Origin: Firmicutes bacterium UBA4845
GTDB taxonomy: Bacteria > Bacillota > Clostridia > Tissierellales > Sedimentibacteraceae
Assembly: GCA_002399975.1 (NCBI GenBank)
Contig: DHER01000114.1
Span: forward strand, 1 to 64,000
Direction: 5' to 3'
DNA: 64,000 bases
Shown here: positions 54,265 to 62,487 of the stretch, piece by piece
Position numbering within the stretch: position 1 is the stretch's first letter
Layout of the letters: every line of letters starts with the position of its first letter
The notes under the pieces: generated by a model
The model's input: the letters and a program-made list of their open reading frames with translations, nothing else
Databases searched by the model: none
What the model was told of the DNA's origin: nothing
Program-made: the position numbers and the translations under genes

Positions 54265-55608
54265 TTACGAATAGATAGCCTTCCATTTTCCTGTTTTGTA
54301 CTGTAAAAAAGAAATAATCCAATTTGCAAACCAGCCAATGGGAACGGCATACCAAACCATTGCGATACCATATTTGGGTGCAAAAGCAACGGAAAGGGAT
54401 ACACGAATAAAAAGATTTACAAGATTTGCGATAGTAAACATCTTCATATCTCCTGCTCCGCGCAGCAATCCGTCTACAGTCATTTTGAACCCAATCAGGC
54501 AGAAAAACCAACCCATAAATGTTAAGTAATTCCGTCCTGTGGAAACAGCAGTAGCTGTTCCTTCTGCGAGGAAAAGACTGATAATCTGAGAATGAAAGAA
54601 TTCCAGCATCAAACAAATAACTATCGCAAAAACAATTACTATTTTATTTGCTACATGATATCCTTCTATTACACGTTCTTCTTTATGAGTACCTATATTC
54701 TGTGCTGTATATGATGACACTGCATTTCCGATTCCCATCATGGGAACAACGCAAATTGATTCAACACGCATAGCGGCAGAAAATCCGGCTAATGTCTGGT
54801 ATCCAAACCTATTTATTACTGATTGTACCAACATCATGCCGATGGAGACGGTAGACTGCTGTAAGATTGACGGCATAGCAATTTTTGTCATGGAAAGCAG
54901 TTCAGTCTTATCAAAAGCTTTTGTATGCCTACAATTCAGAATTTTAAGTTCTTTCATAAAAAACAGAAAAGATAAGGAGGCGGAAATGCCTTGTGCTATC
55001 AATGTTGCCCATGCTACACCGGCAACTCCCATCTGGAATCTTGTTACAAGTATAAAATCCAATATGACGTTGAATACAGATGAAAAAATCAAAAAGTACA
55101 GCGGTATTTTAGATTTACCAAGTGCATTGAACATAGATGAAAGCACATTGTACATAAATAAAAACGGAAGTCCAAGAAAATATATATTCAGGTATTGTAC
55201 CGCCATATCTAAAACATCGATAGGCGTATTCATAAGAATCATAATGCGTTTGCTGAACAACAGCCCGATTCCTCCCAGTAAAATACTGAGTGTCAAGAAG
55301 GAGATAAAAGATGTAAAGACAGCAAGTTTCATCTTAGAATAATCTTTTTCACCAAAGTACCTGCTTACAATTACGGAGGCTCCGATTCCGCCGCCCATTG
55401 CAATACATATGAATATATTTGTCAGAGAATAAGAAGCTCCTACTGCGGCTAAAGCCTGTTCGCTGACATATCGCCCTACAATAGCCGAATCAGCCATTGT
55501 ATAGGCTTGCTGAAATAAATTTCCGATTATTATGGGTAAAGAAAAAACAATCAGAGCATTCAAAGGTTTTTCACGTATTAAATAATCATCTTTATAATTA
55601 TTTTTCAT
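54265..55608 (-). CDS. MATE family efflux transporter
   Basis: 447 aa from ATG 55608, behind GGAGGGACAG; the open frame extends upstream inside the ArsR gene. About 12 membrane helices and MATE/DinF-type segments such as FSLPIIIGNLFQQAYTMADSAIVGRYV and a symmetric second half. It couples sodium or proton entry to export of drugs or metabolites. The start overlaps the ArsR-family gene by 11 bp, so both are one operon under that regulator. Confidence 0.93.
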   Translation of the reverse strand: MKNNYKDDYLIREKPLNALIVFSLPIIIGNLFQQAYTMADSAIVGRYVSEQALAAVGASYSLTNIFICIAMGGGIGASVIVSRYFGEKDYSKMKLAVFTSFISFLTLSILLGGIGLLFSKRIMILMNTPIDVLDMAVQYLNIYFLGLPFLFMYNVLSSMFNALGKSKIPLYFLIFSSVFNVILDFILVTRFQMGVAGVAWATLIAQGISASLSFLFFMKELKILNCRHTKAFDKTELLSMTKIAMPSILQQSTVSIGMMLVQSVINRFGYQTLAGFSAAMRVESICVVPMMGIGNAVSSYTAQNIGTHKEERVIEGYHVANKIVIVFAIVICLMLEFFHSQIISLFLAEGTATAVSTGRNYLTFMGWFFCLIGFKMTVDGLLRGAGDMKMFTIANLVNLFIRVSLSVAFAPKYGIAMVWYAVPIGWFANWIISFLQYKTGKWKAIYS

Positions 55609-55966
55609 TTCTGTCCCTCCAAATTTTAGGATCTTTTTTAATACAATTACATTCCGAAATAAACTCGCAAGAGCAATCGCATAATATTTCAACATCGTCA
55701 GAATATTGTGAAATTTGTTCTAATACTTCAGCAAAAAGAGAAGATATTAACTGCTTATTAACTAAATAGTGCATCTGATACCGTTTTTTTACACCATAAA
55801 CGACTTGGTGTTTTTTGAGAATGCGCATATGTTGTGATACAGCTGATTCACTGATATTAAGTTTTTTTGCCAGTGCTTTTACACAATAATGATGTTCAAA
55901 AAGAATCTGTATCAGCCGAAATCTTGTTGGTTCTGTAATAATATGAATTGTTTGTATAGGATCCAT
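55598..55966 (-). CDS. ArsR-family transcriptional repressor with C-terminal cysteine cluster
   Basis: 122 aa. The winged helix (about 8-75) includes the recognition region KKLNISESAVSQHMRILK. The C-terminal tail is rich in cysteine (CDCSCEFISECNC), a pattern suited to binding a soft metal or metalloid. There is no ELCVCDL-type motif in helix 3. It is encoded first in the operon with the MATE transporter. A palindrome overlaps its leader (55983-56000), suggesting self-repression. Confidence 0.88.
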   Translation of the reverse strand: MDPIQTIHIITEPTRFRLIQILFEHHYCVKALAKKLNISESAVSQHMRILKKHQVVYGVKKRYQMHYLVNKQLISSLFAEVLEQISQYSDDVEILCDCSCEFISECNCIKKDPKIWRDRNEK

Positions 55967-55982
55967 AATATACCTCTTTTTA

Positions 55983-56000
55983 ATTAAGTGTACGCTTAAT
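55983..56000. promoter_or_regulatory. Candidate operator of the ArsR-family repressor
   Basis: ATTAAGTGTACGCTTAAT is palindromic except for one mismatched pair (T/G). It lies 15 bp downstream of the -10 element, 17 bp before the repressor start codon. Confidence 0.65.
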
Positions 56001-56014
56001 CAAATTTCTGTTTA

Positions 56015-56043
56015 ATTGTAATACCTATTATGGATTTTGTCAA
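56015..56043 (-). promoter_or_regulatory. Promoter of the arsR-MATE operon
   Basis: TTGACA-17 bp-TACAAT on the minus strand. Confidence 0.75.
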
Positions 56044-56256
56044 TTTATTATTTGCCAAACTACCGTAAGTATGAAGTAAATATAAAAATTAATATTTATT
56101 AAATATCTATTGACTTAATTGATTATTTATATTAAAGTTAAGAGGCAAACGTTATATTATTACTTATAGTAACTATAATTTATCATGAGGGGGTGGTTTA
56201 ACGAGGCGGTTTAGAATCTGTTCTATTTTGTAAATACTACGTGAAGGAGTGAAAGT

Positions 56257-57666
56257 ATGGAAGTTATTAAGTTTTTGAACAACAATATTTTCTGGGGGCT
56301 TCCGATGCTTATTTTAATGCTCGGAACCGGGATTTATCTTACGATTGCAACTAAAGGAATTATATTTACTAAATTTGGAACTGTAATGAAATATACTTTA
56401 AAAACTATTATAGGAAGACAAAAGAAGTCTGATGATGAAGGTGCAATAACACCGTTTCAGGCAGTGTCGACCGCTCTTGCGGCTACGGTTGGAACCGGCA
56501 ATATAGTGGGTATTGCAGTTTCTATTCAAACCGGTGGACCGGGAGCTATATTTTGGATGCTTGTGGCAGCTTTGTTCGGAATGGTAACAAAATATTCTGA
56601 GGTTACTCTGGCTGTTGCGTATAGGGAAAGAGACTCCGAAGGCAACCTTGTTGGCGGACCGATGTACTATCTGTCAAAAGGTACCGGAAAGAAGTGGGTA
56701 GCAGTTGCATTCTGTTTTTGCGGAGCCTTGTCTTCATTCGGTATAGGGAACATGACTCAGGCAAACTCTCTTTCAGGGGCTGTTAATGCTACATTTGGTG
56801 TACCTACTTGGATAAGTGGTTTAGTACTTGCTGCTCTTGCCGGGTTGGTAGTTATTGGAGGATTGAAAAGAATATCCAGTGTTGCAGAGATATTAGTGCC
56901 ATTTATGGCCGCTTTGTACATAATAGGTGCTTTAATTGTTCTGGTTATTAATGCGCCGAAGATTCCAATGGCAATAGGATTAATATTTGAAAATGCATTT
57001 ACAGGAACCGCTGCTAAGGGAGGTTTCCTGGGAGCTTCGATAATGTATGGGATGAGAATAGGAGTAGCAAGAGGAGTATTTACAAATGAGGCAGGTTTAG
57101 GAAGTGCTCCTATAGCTCATGCTTCTGCTGATAATGATCATCCTGCAAGGCAAGGCCTTTGGGGATCATTTGAAGTATTTTTTGATACTGTTGTAATGTG
57201 TACGATCACTGCACTTGTAATAATAACTTCCGGATTGTGGGACAGTGATCCTATGATGTCCGGCAATGCTCTTGCACAGGCTGCATTCAAAAATGCTTTT
57301 AACGGAGGACAGTATATAGTTTCGATCGGATTGGTATTATTTGTGTTTGCAACAATAATTGCATGGTATTATTACGGCGAATCATGTACAAAGTATATAT
57401 CCGGTAAAAAAGGTGTAAGGATATATCAGGTTCTTTTTGTTATTGCAATATTTATAGGGGCAATGGCAAAGATAGATTTGGTATGGGAACTTGCAGATTT
57501 ATTAAATGCGTTTATGGCAATACCTAACTTGATAGGTTTGATCATATTGACGCCGGTAGTAAAAAATCTTACAGAAGATTTATTCTCAGATCCTTCCAGA
57601 ATAAGACCTAAAGGTGAGGATTTTTCCAGATTTCTTATTACTAAAGATACAAGTAAAAATAATTAA
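56257..57666 (+). CDS. Sodium:alanine/glycine symporter (AGCS family)
   Basis: 469 aa, about 11 membrane helices. AGCS signatures are present: PFQAVSTALAATVGTGNIVGIA, GGPGAIFWML, and GVFTNEAGLGSAPIAHA. It imports alanine or glycine with sodium, consistent with amino-acid fermentation. It is transcribed alone with a terminator at 57690. The 290-bp region upstream shows no clear riboswitch. Confidence 0.95.
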   Translation: MEVIKFLNNNIFWGLPMLILMLGTGIYLTIATKGIIFTKFGTVMKYTLKTIIGRQKKSDDEGAITPFQAVSTALAATVGTGNIVGIAVSIQTGGPGAIFWMLVAALFGMVTKYSEVTLAVAYRERDSEGNLVGGPMYYLSKGTGKKWVAVAFCFCGALSSFGIGNMTQANSLSGAVNATFGVPTWISGLVLAALAGLVVIGGLKRISSVAEILVPFMAALYIIGALIVLVINAPKIPMAIGLIFENAFTGTAAKGGFLGASIMYGMRIGVARGVFTNEAGLGSAPIAHASADNDHPARQGLWGSFEVFFDTVVMCTITALVIITSGLWDSDPMMSGNALAQAAFKNAFNGGQYIVSIGLVLFVFATIIAWYYYGESCTKYISGKKGVRIYQVLFVIAIFIGAMAKIDLVWELADLLNAFMAIPNLIGLIILTPVVKNLTEDLFSDPSRIRPKGEDFSRFLITKDTSKNN

Positions 57667-57689
57667 ATTTTAATAAAATTAATAATTTT

Positions 57690-57721
57690 AAAAAGGCTGT
57701 TCGATTTGGATGGCCTTTTTT
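57690..57721 (+). terminator. Intrinsic terminator of the symporter gene
   Basis: AAAAAGGC pairs with GCCTTTTT, followed by further T. Confidence 0.88.
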
Positions 57722-57827
57722 TACTTACTAAATAATTTGCTAAAGTTCGAACATATGTTTGACTAGATAAAAAATATGTGTTAATATTATCATCAATAAG
57801 TAATTAATTATTAATTTTAGGTGGATT

Positions 57828-59075
57828 ATGAAGGATATTATGTTTAAAAAATTAAAAATTTTATCTGATGCAGCAAAGTATGATGTGTCTTGTGTTTCAA
57901 GCGGTGTGGAAAGAAAAAGCAATACAGTTGCTGGCATAGGCAGTGCATCTTCCGCTGGAATCTGTCATACGTGGACAGCAGATGGCAGGTGCATTTCACT
58001 GCTTAAAATATTACTGACAAATGACTGTGTTTATGACTGCGGATATTGTGTGAATAGAGTTACCAATTCAATAGAAAGGGCTTCGTTTACACCTGAAGAG
58101 GTTGCAGAACTGACAATTCAGTTTTATAGAAGAAATTACATAGAAGGATTGTTTTTAAGTTCAGCTGTGAAAAATAATCCTGATTATACCATGGAAAATA
58201 TTTGCGGGGTACTGGAGATCTTGAGATACAAGTATAATTTCTGGGGATATGTACATGTAAAAGTTATTCCGGGAGCAAGTCCTTTGCTTGTTCAAAGATC
58301 AGGAATGCTTGCGGACAGGATGAGCGTAAATATAGAGCTTCCCACAAGGAAAAGCCTTAGGATCCTGGCACCTCAGAAAAAAATAGAGAATATAATCTCT
58401 CCTATGTCCTTAATAAATAATGAGATAACCGGAACATTAGAAGATAAAAAGCATTTTAGGAATACACCTCGGTTTGTTCCCGGCGGTCAGTCAACTCAGA
58501 TGATAATAGGGGCAACCCCAGAAAGTGACAGTACAATACTTGCTTTGTCACAGAATCTTTATGAAAGATTTAATATGAAGCGTGTGTTTTTTTCTGCGTA
58601 CATACCTGTTAATTCATCTCCCATGCTGCCTGCGGTAAGCACAATGCCTCCGCTGTTAAGAGAGCACAGGCTTTATCAGGCGGACTGGCTTATGCGCTTT
58701 TATTATTTTCGTTCTGAAGAGTTGTTTACAGAAAACAATAAAAATCTTGATTTAGAATTTGATCCTAAAATGATGTATGCTTTGCGAAATATTGATAAAT
58801 TTCCTGTTGAAATCAATAGGGCATCCTATGAGGAGCTTTTGAGGATTCCCGGCCTGGGAGTAAAAAGTGCCCAAAGGATAATAAAAGAAAGAAAAAATGC
58901 TGAGCTTTCTTATGATTCATTGAAAAAGATGAAAACTGTATTGAAAAGGGCCAGATATTTTATCACTGTAAATGGAAAGTATTATGGAAATATAAAATTT
59001 GAGCCTGAAGCTATAAAAGAAAAAATAAGACAAAAGGAAATGCAAAAACAGCTTTCTATTTTTAAGCTGTTGTAG
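57828..59075 (+). CDS. Radical SAM protein, putative DNA modification/repair (TIGR03916 type)
   Basis: 415 aa. The radical-SAM cluster motif CVYDCGYC (CxxxCxxC) is near residue 67, within LKILLTNDCVYDCGYCVNR. The C-terminal region has a helix-hairpin-helix (INRASYEELLRIPGLGVKSAQRII), indicating DNA binding. This is the TIGR03916 family, nearly always adjacent to a TIGR03915 gene as here. The substrate is unknown; a role in DNA base repair or modification is proposed from the domains. Confidence 0.92.
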   Translation: MKDIMFKKLKILSDAAKYDVSCVSSGVERKSNTVAGIGSASSAGICHTWTADGRCISLLKILLTNDCVYDCGYCVNRVTNSIERASFTPEEVAELTIQFYRRNYIEGLFLSSAVKNNPDYTMENICGVLEILRYKYNFWGYVHVKVIPGASPLLVQRSGMLADRMSVNIELPTRKSLRILAPQKKIENIISPMSLINNEITGTLEDKKHFRNTPRFVPGGQSTQMIIGATPESDSTILALSQNLYERFNMKRVFFSAYIPVNSSPMLPAVSTMPPLLREHRLYQADWLMRFYYFRSEELFTENNKNLDLEFDPKMMYALRNIDKFPVEINRASYEELLRIPGLGVKSAQRIIKERKNAELSYDSLKKMKTVLKRARYFITVNGKYYGNIKFEPEAIKEKIRQKEMQKQLSIFKLL

Positions 59076-59084
59076 GAGAATATT

Positions 59085-59816
59085 ATGGATTATCTGTATG
59101 ATGGAACCTTCGAAGGACTGCTGACGTGTATTTATTGTCATTATAAGGAAGCTGCTGCAAGTGGTATTTATTTGGCGTCAAACTATCAGCAGACAATTAT
59201 AAATAACTATAAAGTAATAAATACTGATATTAAAAAAGCACAAATTGTTTCGAATGCAATAAAAAAAATATCCGGGGAAGCATATATTGAAGTATATTAC
59301 TGCTATTTATCAAATGCCTGCAATAAAGAAAATATAATACTTGATTTTTTAATTTTTGCTTTTAAATATGGTAAAAAAACAATGAATTTTTATACTCATG
59401 AAAAAGTGTTGCCCTTAAAGGAAATATCGTTAAAAGTCACCAAAGAGGTGGATAAATTCTTAGGTATACTTAGATTTTCTGATATTGGAGGCATTTTATT
59501 TACGCGTTTTTCTCCTGATAATGACTTGCTTATATTGCTTATTGGGCATTTTGCTGACAGATATAAATATGAAAAATTTATTATTTACGATGAGAGAAGA
59601 AACAAAGCTGCTGTTTATGGGAATAATTTTTGGGAAATAAAAGAAAACATATATATTGAAAATCTTGAATATTCACAGAATGAAAAGATGATTCAAAAAC
59701 TCTGGAAACAGTATTTTACTGATTTAGCTATCAAGGAAAGGACAAACGTAAATCTTCAGTTTCAGTTTGTCCCGGCAAGATACAGAAAAAACATGACAGA
59801 GTTTAAAAATCTGTAA
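59085..59816 (+). CDS. TIGR03915 family putative DNA metabolism protein
   Basis: 243 aa beginning YLYDGTFEGLLTCIYCHY, the family's typical start, with IGHFADRYKYEKFIIYDERRNKAAVY near the C-terminus. It starts 10 bp after its radical-SAM partner. The C-terminal region resembles a reduced uracil-DNA-glycosylase fold in some members. Role unknown beyond the pairing. Confidence 0.88.
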   Translation: MDYLYDGTFEGLLTCIYCHYKEAAASGIYLASNYQQTIINNYKVINTDIKKAQIVSNAIKKISGEAYIEVYYCYLSNACNKENIILDFLIFAFKYGKKTMNFYTHEKVLPLKEISLKVTKEVDKFLGILRFSDIGGILFTRFSPDNDLLILLIGHFADRYKYEKFIIYDERRNKAAVYGNNFWEIKENIYIENLEYSQNEKMIQKLWKQYFTDLAIKERTNVNLQFQFVPARYRKNMTEFKNL

Positions 59817-59900
59817 AAATCCGTGGATGGGCCATTTATTTTATTTTAGTGTATATGCCTGTATATAAACGTGACTTGAAAATTGATGCGTTTGTCATTC

Positions 59901-59929
59901 TTGCAAAATGTATATAATAATGCTATAAT
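59901..59929 (+). promoter_or_regulatory. Promoter of the toxin-antitoxin operon
   Basis: TTGCAA-17 bp-TATAAT. The palindrome ATGTACAT just downstream is a possible autoregulatory site. Confidence 0.7.
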
Positions 59930-59954
59930 GATGTACATGAAAGGAGACGTAATA

Positions 59955-60221
59955 ATGCCCCAAATAAGACCAATCACTGATTTAAGAAATACCAATGAAA
60001 TCTCTGACCTCTGCCATGCCAAGAAAGAACCCATATTCATAACAAAAAACGGCTATGGCGATTTAGTTGTTATGAGCATTGAAACCTTTGATTCCATGCT
60101 GGAGGAGCGCGAACTCGATGCGGCTATCGCGGAGGCTGAAGCTGAATATGATTCCGATGACAAACTTATAGATGCAAGAGAAGCACTGTCGAGGTTAAAG
60201 AGGAAACACTTTGGAAAATAA
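59955..60221 (+). CDS. Type II antitoxin, Phd/YefM family
   Basis: 88 aa from ATG 59955 (AAGGAGA upstream). The N-terminal Phd/YefM fold shows IRPITDLRNTNEI, KKEPIFITKNGYGDLVVMS and MSIETFDSM. The acidic C-terminal half (ELDAAIAEAEAEYDSDD) would wrap the toxin. It overlaps the toxin gene by 11 bp. Confidence 0.9.
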   Translation: MPQIRPITDLRNTNEISDLCHAKKEPIFITKNGYGDLVVMSIETFDSMLEERELDAAIAEAEAEYDSDDKLIDAREALSRLKRKHFGK

Positions 60222-60516
60222 ATATTCAGTAGAATTACTGCCTCGTGCATACCGCGATTTAGACGGCATATATGCTTACATTGCTGAAACGTTAATAGAA
60301 CCGGACATTGCTTCTAAGTTGGTTGACTCGCTTGAAGAAGCCATTTTCAGCTTGGAAAGCATGCCTCGGCGCGGAGCTTTAAGAAAAACTGGCTCTTATG
60401 CCAACAAAGGGTATCGTCAGCTTTTCGTTGATAATTTTACTGTTTTGTACCGTGTTGCAGAAGCAAAAAAGAGGGTTCTCGTTGTTACGGTACAGTATTC
60501 GAAAAGCAAGCTTTAA
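60211..60516 (+). CDS. Type II toxin, RelE/ParE family
   Basis: 101 aa from TTG 60211 inside the antitoxin gene. The ParE/RelE fold is recognised from YSVELLPRAYRDLDGIYAYIAE, the central SLESMPRRGALR, and YRQLFVDNFTVLYRVAEAKKRVLVVTVQYSKS. Members poison gyrase or cleave mRNA on the ribosome; this one looks ParE-like but the target is not certain. Confidence 0.9.
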   Translation: MENKYSVELLPRAYRDLDGIYAYIAETLIEPDIASKLVDSLEEAIFSLESMPRRGALRKTGSYANKGYRQLFVDNFTVLYRVAEAKKRVLVVTVQYSKSKL

Positions 60517-60534
60517 GAAGCCGATGTTAAAACC

Positions 60535-60630
60535 ATGCTAAAAAATATCCGTAAAATATTCTGGCCCATAGCCGGAGTGCTGTACGGCGCGATTCAGGCA
60601 ATTGCCGGACTGGCGGAACAGAGGCGTTAG
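60535..60630 (+). CDS. Possible 31-aa ORF or gene remnant
   Basis: ATG 60535 opens a short frame with a hydrophobic middle (FWPIAGVLYGAIQAIAGLA). It has no ribosome site, higher GC than its surroundings, and lies between the toxin and a terminator. It may be the tail of a lost gene. Confidence 0.2.
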   Translation: MLKNIRKIFWPIAGVLYGAIQAIAGLAEQRR

Positions 60631-60640
60631 CAGAATACGA

Positions 60641-60687
60641 AATTCGGGGACGGACCTTTAATTTCAAAGTTCATCCCCGAATTTTTT
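60641..60687. terminator. Terminator between toxin operon and rsgA
   Basis: AATTCGGGGA pairs with TCCCCGAATT, followed by TTTT. It touches the rsgA stop codon. Confidence 0.85.
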
Positions 60688-61756
60688 ATTTTTTGTTTTT
60701 ATTTTTTATATATTTGCGTGCATTTTTTATGCCGCCGAAGCTTTTAAACATCTCGTTTATTTTTTTGTTTTCTATTTGTCTGGAATTTAAGCCGTCGTAG
60801 CCGGCTTCCTTTTTTAGCTTTAAATAGCTTGTAAGCCTTTCTTCCGGCAGGATTCCGCTTTCTATGGCTTCCCTGACCGCGCAGCCGGGTTCGCCTGTAT
60901 GGGTGCAGTCGCTGAACCTGCACTGTCCGGACAGCTCGTCAATGTCGGCAAATGCCCTTGACAGGTCAGCACTCTCGATGCCAAGCTCCCTCATGCCCGG
61001 AGTATCTATCACAATGCCGCCTGAGGGTAAGACCACAAGCTCCCGTTTGGTTGTTGTGTGCCTTCCTTTGTCGTCGCTTCTTGTTTCCTGGGTTTCAAAC
61101 AGATCTTTGCCGGTTAATTTATTAATCAGTGTGGTTTTTCCCACACCTGACGAGCCTATGAAGGCAACGGTTTTTCCATTTACGATATATTTTTTAATTG
61201 ATAAAAATCCGTCCTCTTTCATGCTTGAAGTGATAACAACATCCACGCTTAAAGCAACTGTCTCAAGCTCGGAGAGCATTTGCTCCAAATTGCTGCACAA
61301 GTCCGATTTCGTGAGAACCACCACAGGTACTGCACCGCTGTCCCAGGCTACGCCTATATATCGTTCCAGCCTTCTTAGATTGAAATCATTGTTGAGCGAC
61401 ATGCATATAAAAACCGTATCAATATTGGCAGCCACCACCTGTTCATTGTTGGATGTGCCGGCAGCCTTTCTGACAAATGCGCTTTTTCTGGTTAGGACAT
61501 GATGAATGACTGCATTCCCATCCCCGTTTTCATTAAGCATCACAAAATCTCCCACAGCAGGATAGTCGGATAAATATGCTGCATTGTAGCGGAACTTTCC
61601 AGATACCTGCGCCCTTCTTTCACCGTTTTCCGTCATTACTTTATATAAATCTTTGTCCTGGGAAACAACCCTTCCTATTATAAGCTTTTCATACAAATTC
61701 GACTCATTGATAAATCTTTCGCTGAGCCCGAAGTCTTTCATGTCGATTTTATTCAA
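60686..61756 (-). CDS. rsgA: Ribosome small subunit-dependent GTPase A
   Basis: 356 aa. N-terminal OB fold, then a circularly permuted GTPase with motifs in the order G4 (VVLTKSD), G1 (GSSGVGKTTL), G3 (DTPGMRE). The C-terminal zinc finger is visible as CRFSDCTHTGEPGC. RsgA checks late 30S subunit maturation. The gene is visibly richer in GC than most of the window. A small frame with a hairpin lies upstream. Confidence 0.94.
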   Translation of the reverse strand: MNKIDMKDFGLSERFINESNLYEKLIIGRVVSQDKDLYKVMTENGERRAQVSGKFRYNAAYLSDYPAVGDFVMLNENGDGNAVIHHVLTRKSAFVRKAAGTSNNEQVVAANIDTVFICMSLNNDFNLRRLERYIGVAWDSGAVPVVVLTKSDLCSNLEQMLSELETVALSVDVVITSSMKEDGFLSIKKYIVNGKTVAFIGSSGVGKTTLINKLTGKDLFETQETRSDDKGRHTTTKRELVVLPSGGIVIDTPGMRELGIESADLSRAFADIDELSGQCRFSDCTHTGEPGCAVREAIESGILPEERLTSYLKLKKEAGYDGLNSRQIENKKINEMFKSFGGIKNARKYIKNKNKK

Positions 61757-61800
61757 TTATTATCCTCCTGAAATAAAATAATACTTTTGGAGGCATACGC

Positions 61801-61857
61801 TTATTTTTTATATACCTCCGGAATCACTGCAATATCTAGTAGTACATCGTATATCAT
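61801..61857 (-). CDS. Possible 18-aa leader peptide upstream of rsgA
   Basis: ATG 61857 follows GGGAG at nine bases and encodes MIYDVLLDIAVIPEVYKK. Its last codons overlap a hairpin (GGAGGTATA pairing with TATGCCTCC, 61787-61818) that precedes rsgA. This resembles a leader peptide/attenuator arrangement, but no homologue is known to me. Confidence 0.35.
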   Translation of the reverse strand: MIYDVLLDIAVIPEVYKK

Positions 61858-62021
61858 AATACAACACTCCCTTCGCGGTTTACTTAATATTTATTGCATA
61901 ATTGATATGCAAAAATATTGTACATTAAAATATCCATAAATTCAATTAAAATATTTACCAAATATTAACTGACTGAATTCGGCTGTCAGTCACATCTTTG
62001 CCTAAAATATAAATCCTGGGG

Positions 62022-62063
62022 AAAATAAATATCTCCGGTGAGATTTTCGGAGGGTTTATTTTT
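62022..62063. terminator. Terminator-like hairpin
   Basis: AAATAAA-TAT-CTCCG pairs with CGGAG-GG-TTTATTT, ending in T residues. No gene ends just upstream on the plus strand, so it could end a small RNA or attenuate the next gene. Confidence 0.5.
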
Positions 62064-62143
62064 ATCTCACAAAGCATTAAAAATTATTTGAAAGAAATTA
62101 TATTTGTGCTATAATACATGAAAAACATAAATTGGAGAAGAAA

Positions 62144-62404
62144 TTGGATAAAAAAAATTATAAATTTTTCCAAAATTTAAAGTGTGAATATTTTCCGTGC
62201 CATAAAACTTCTAATGAAGAAAATTTTAATTGTCTTTTTTGCTATTGTCCTTTATATATGCTGAAGGACGAATGCGGAGGCAATTATATCAAAAATCACG
62301 GCGTCAAAGATTGTACAAACTGTCTTGTACCTCATTCAAAGGGAGGATATGAAAGGGTCATGTCTAAAATGAAGGAGGTTATAAAGAGAGGCAGTGATTT
62401 TTAA
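62144..62404 (+). CDS. Cysteine-rich small domain protein
   Basis: 86 aa from TTG 62144 (GGAG at 62134). Six of its cysteines and one histidine are arranged as KCEYFPCHK, NCLFCYCPLY and KDCTNCLVPH, the pattern of the PF04071 cysteine-rich small domain. It probably binds a metal ion. Function is unknown; related domains occur next to cobalamin genes, which are not present here. Confidence 0.85.
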   Translation: MDKKNYKFFQNLKCEYFPCHKTSNEENFNCLFCYCPLYMLKDECGGNYIKNHGVKDCTNCLVPHSKGGYERVMSKMKEVIKRGSDF

Positions 62405-62487
62405 AAATTAATATTATTGAATAATCATGTATTATAAAAAATGGGTAAGAATGATTAACCAGTAAGTAGTAAAGGAGATTAACTAAT

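Larger units (their letters stand above)
61757..62143. other. Intergenic region upstream of rsgA, 387 bp
   Basis: Holds a possible 18-codon leader peptide and hairpin on the minus strand and a terminator-like hairpin at 62022-62063. The remainder is AT-rich with nothing I can name. Confidence 0.6.

Noticed and set aside
54740..55342. 200-aa open frame on the plus strand
   Set aside because: Antisense to the MATE transporter gene, which has clear membrane-helix periodicity.
56044..56256. Glycine riboswitch upstream of the alanine/glycine symporter
   Set aside because: The conserved glycine-aptamer core is not present; the region is mostly AT-rich with ordinary promoter-like sequence.
60864..61502. 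212-aa open frame on the plus strand
   Set aside because: Shadow of rsgA on the opposite strand; the rsgA GTPase motifs are intact.
61980..62070. Riboswitch upstream of the Cys-rich protein gene
   Set aside because: Only a simple terminator-like hairpin is visible; no cobalamin-box or other conserved core was found.
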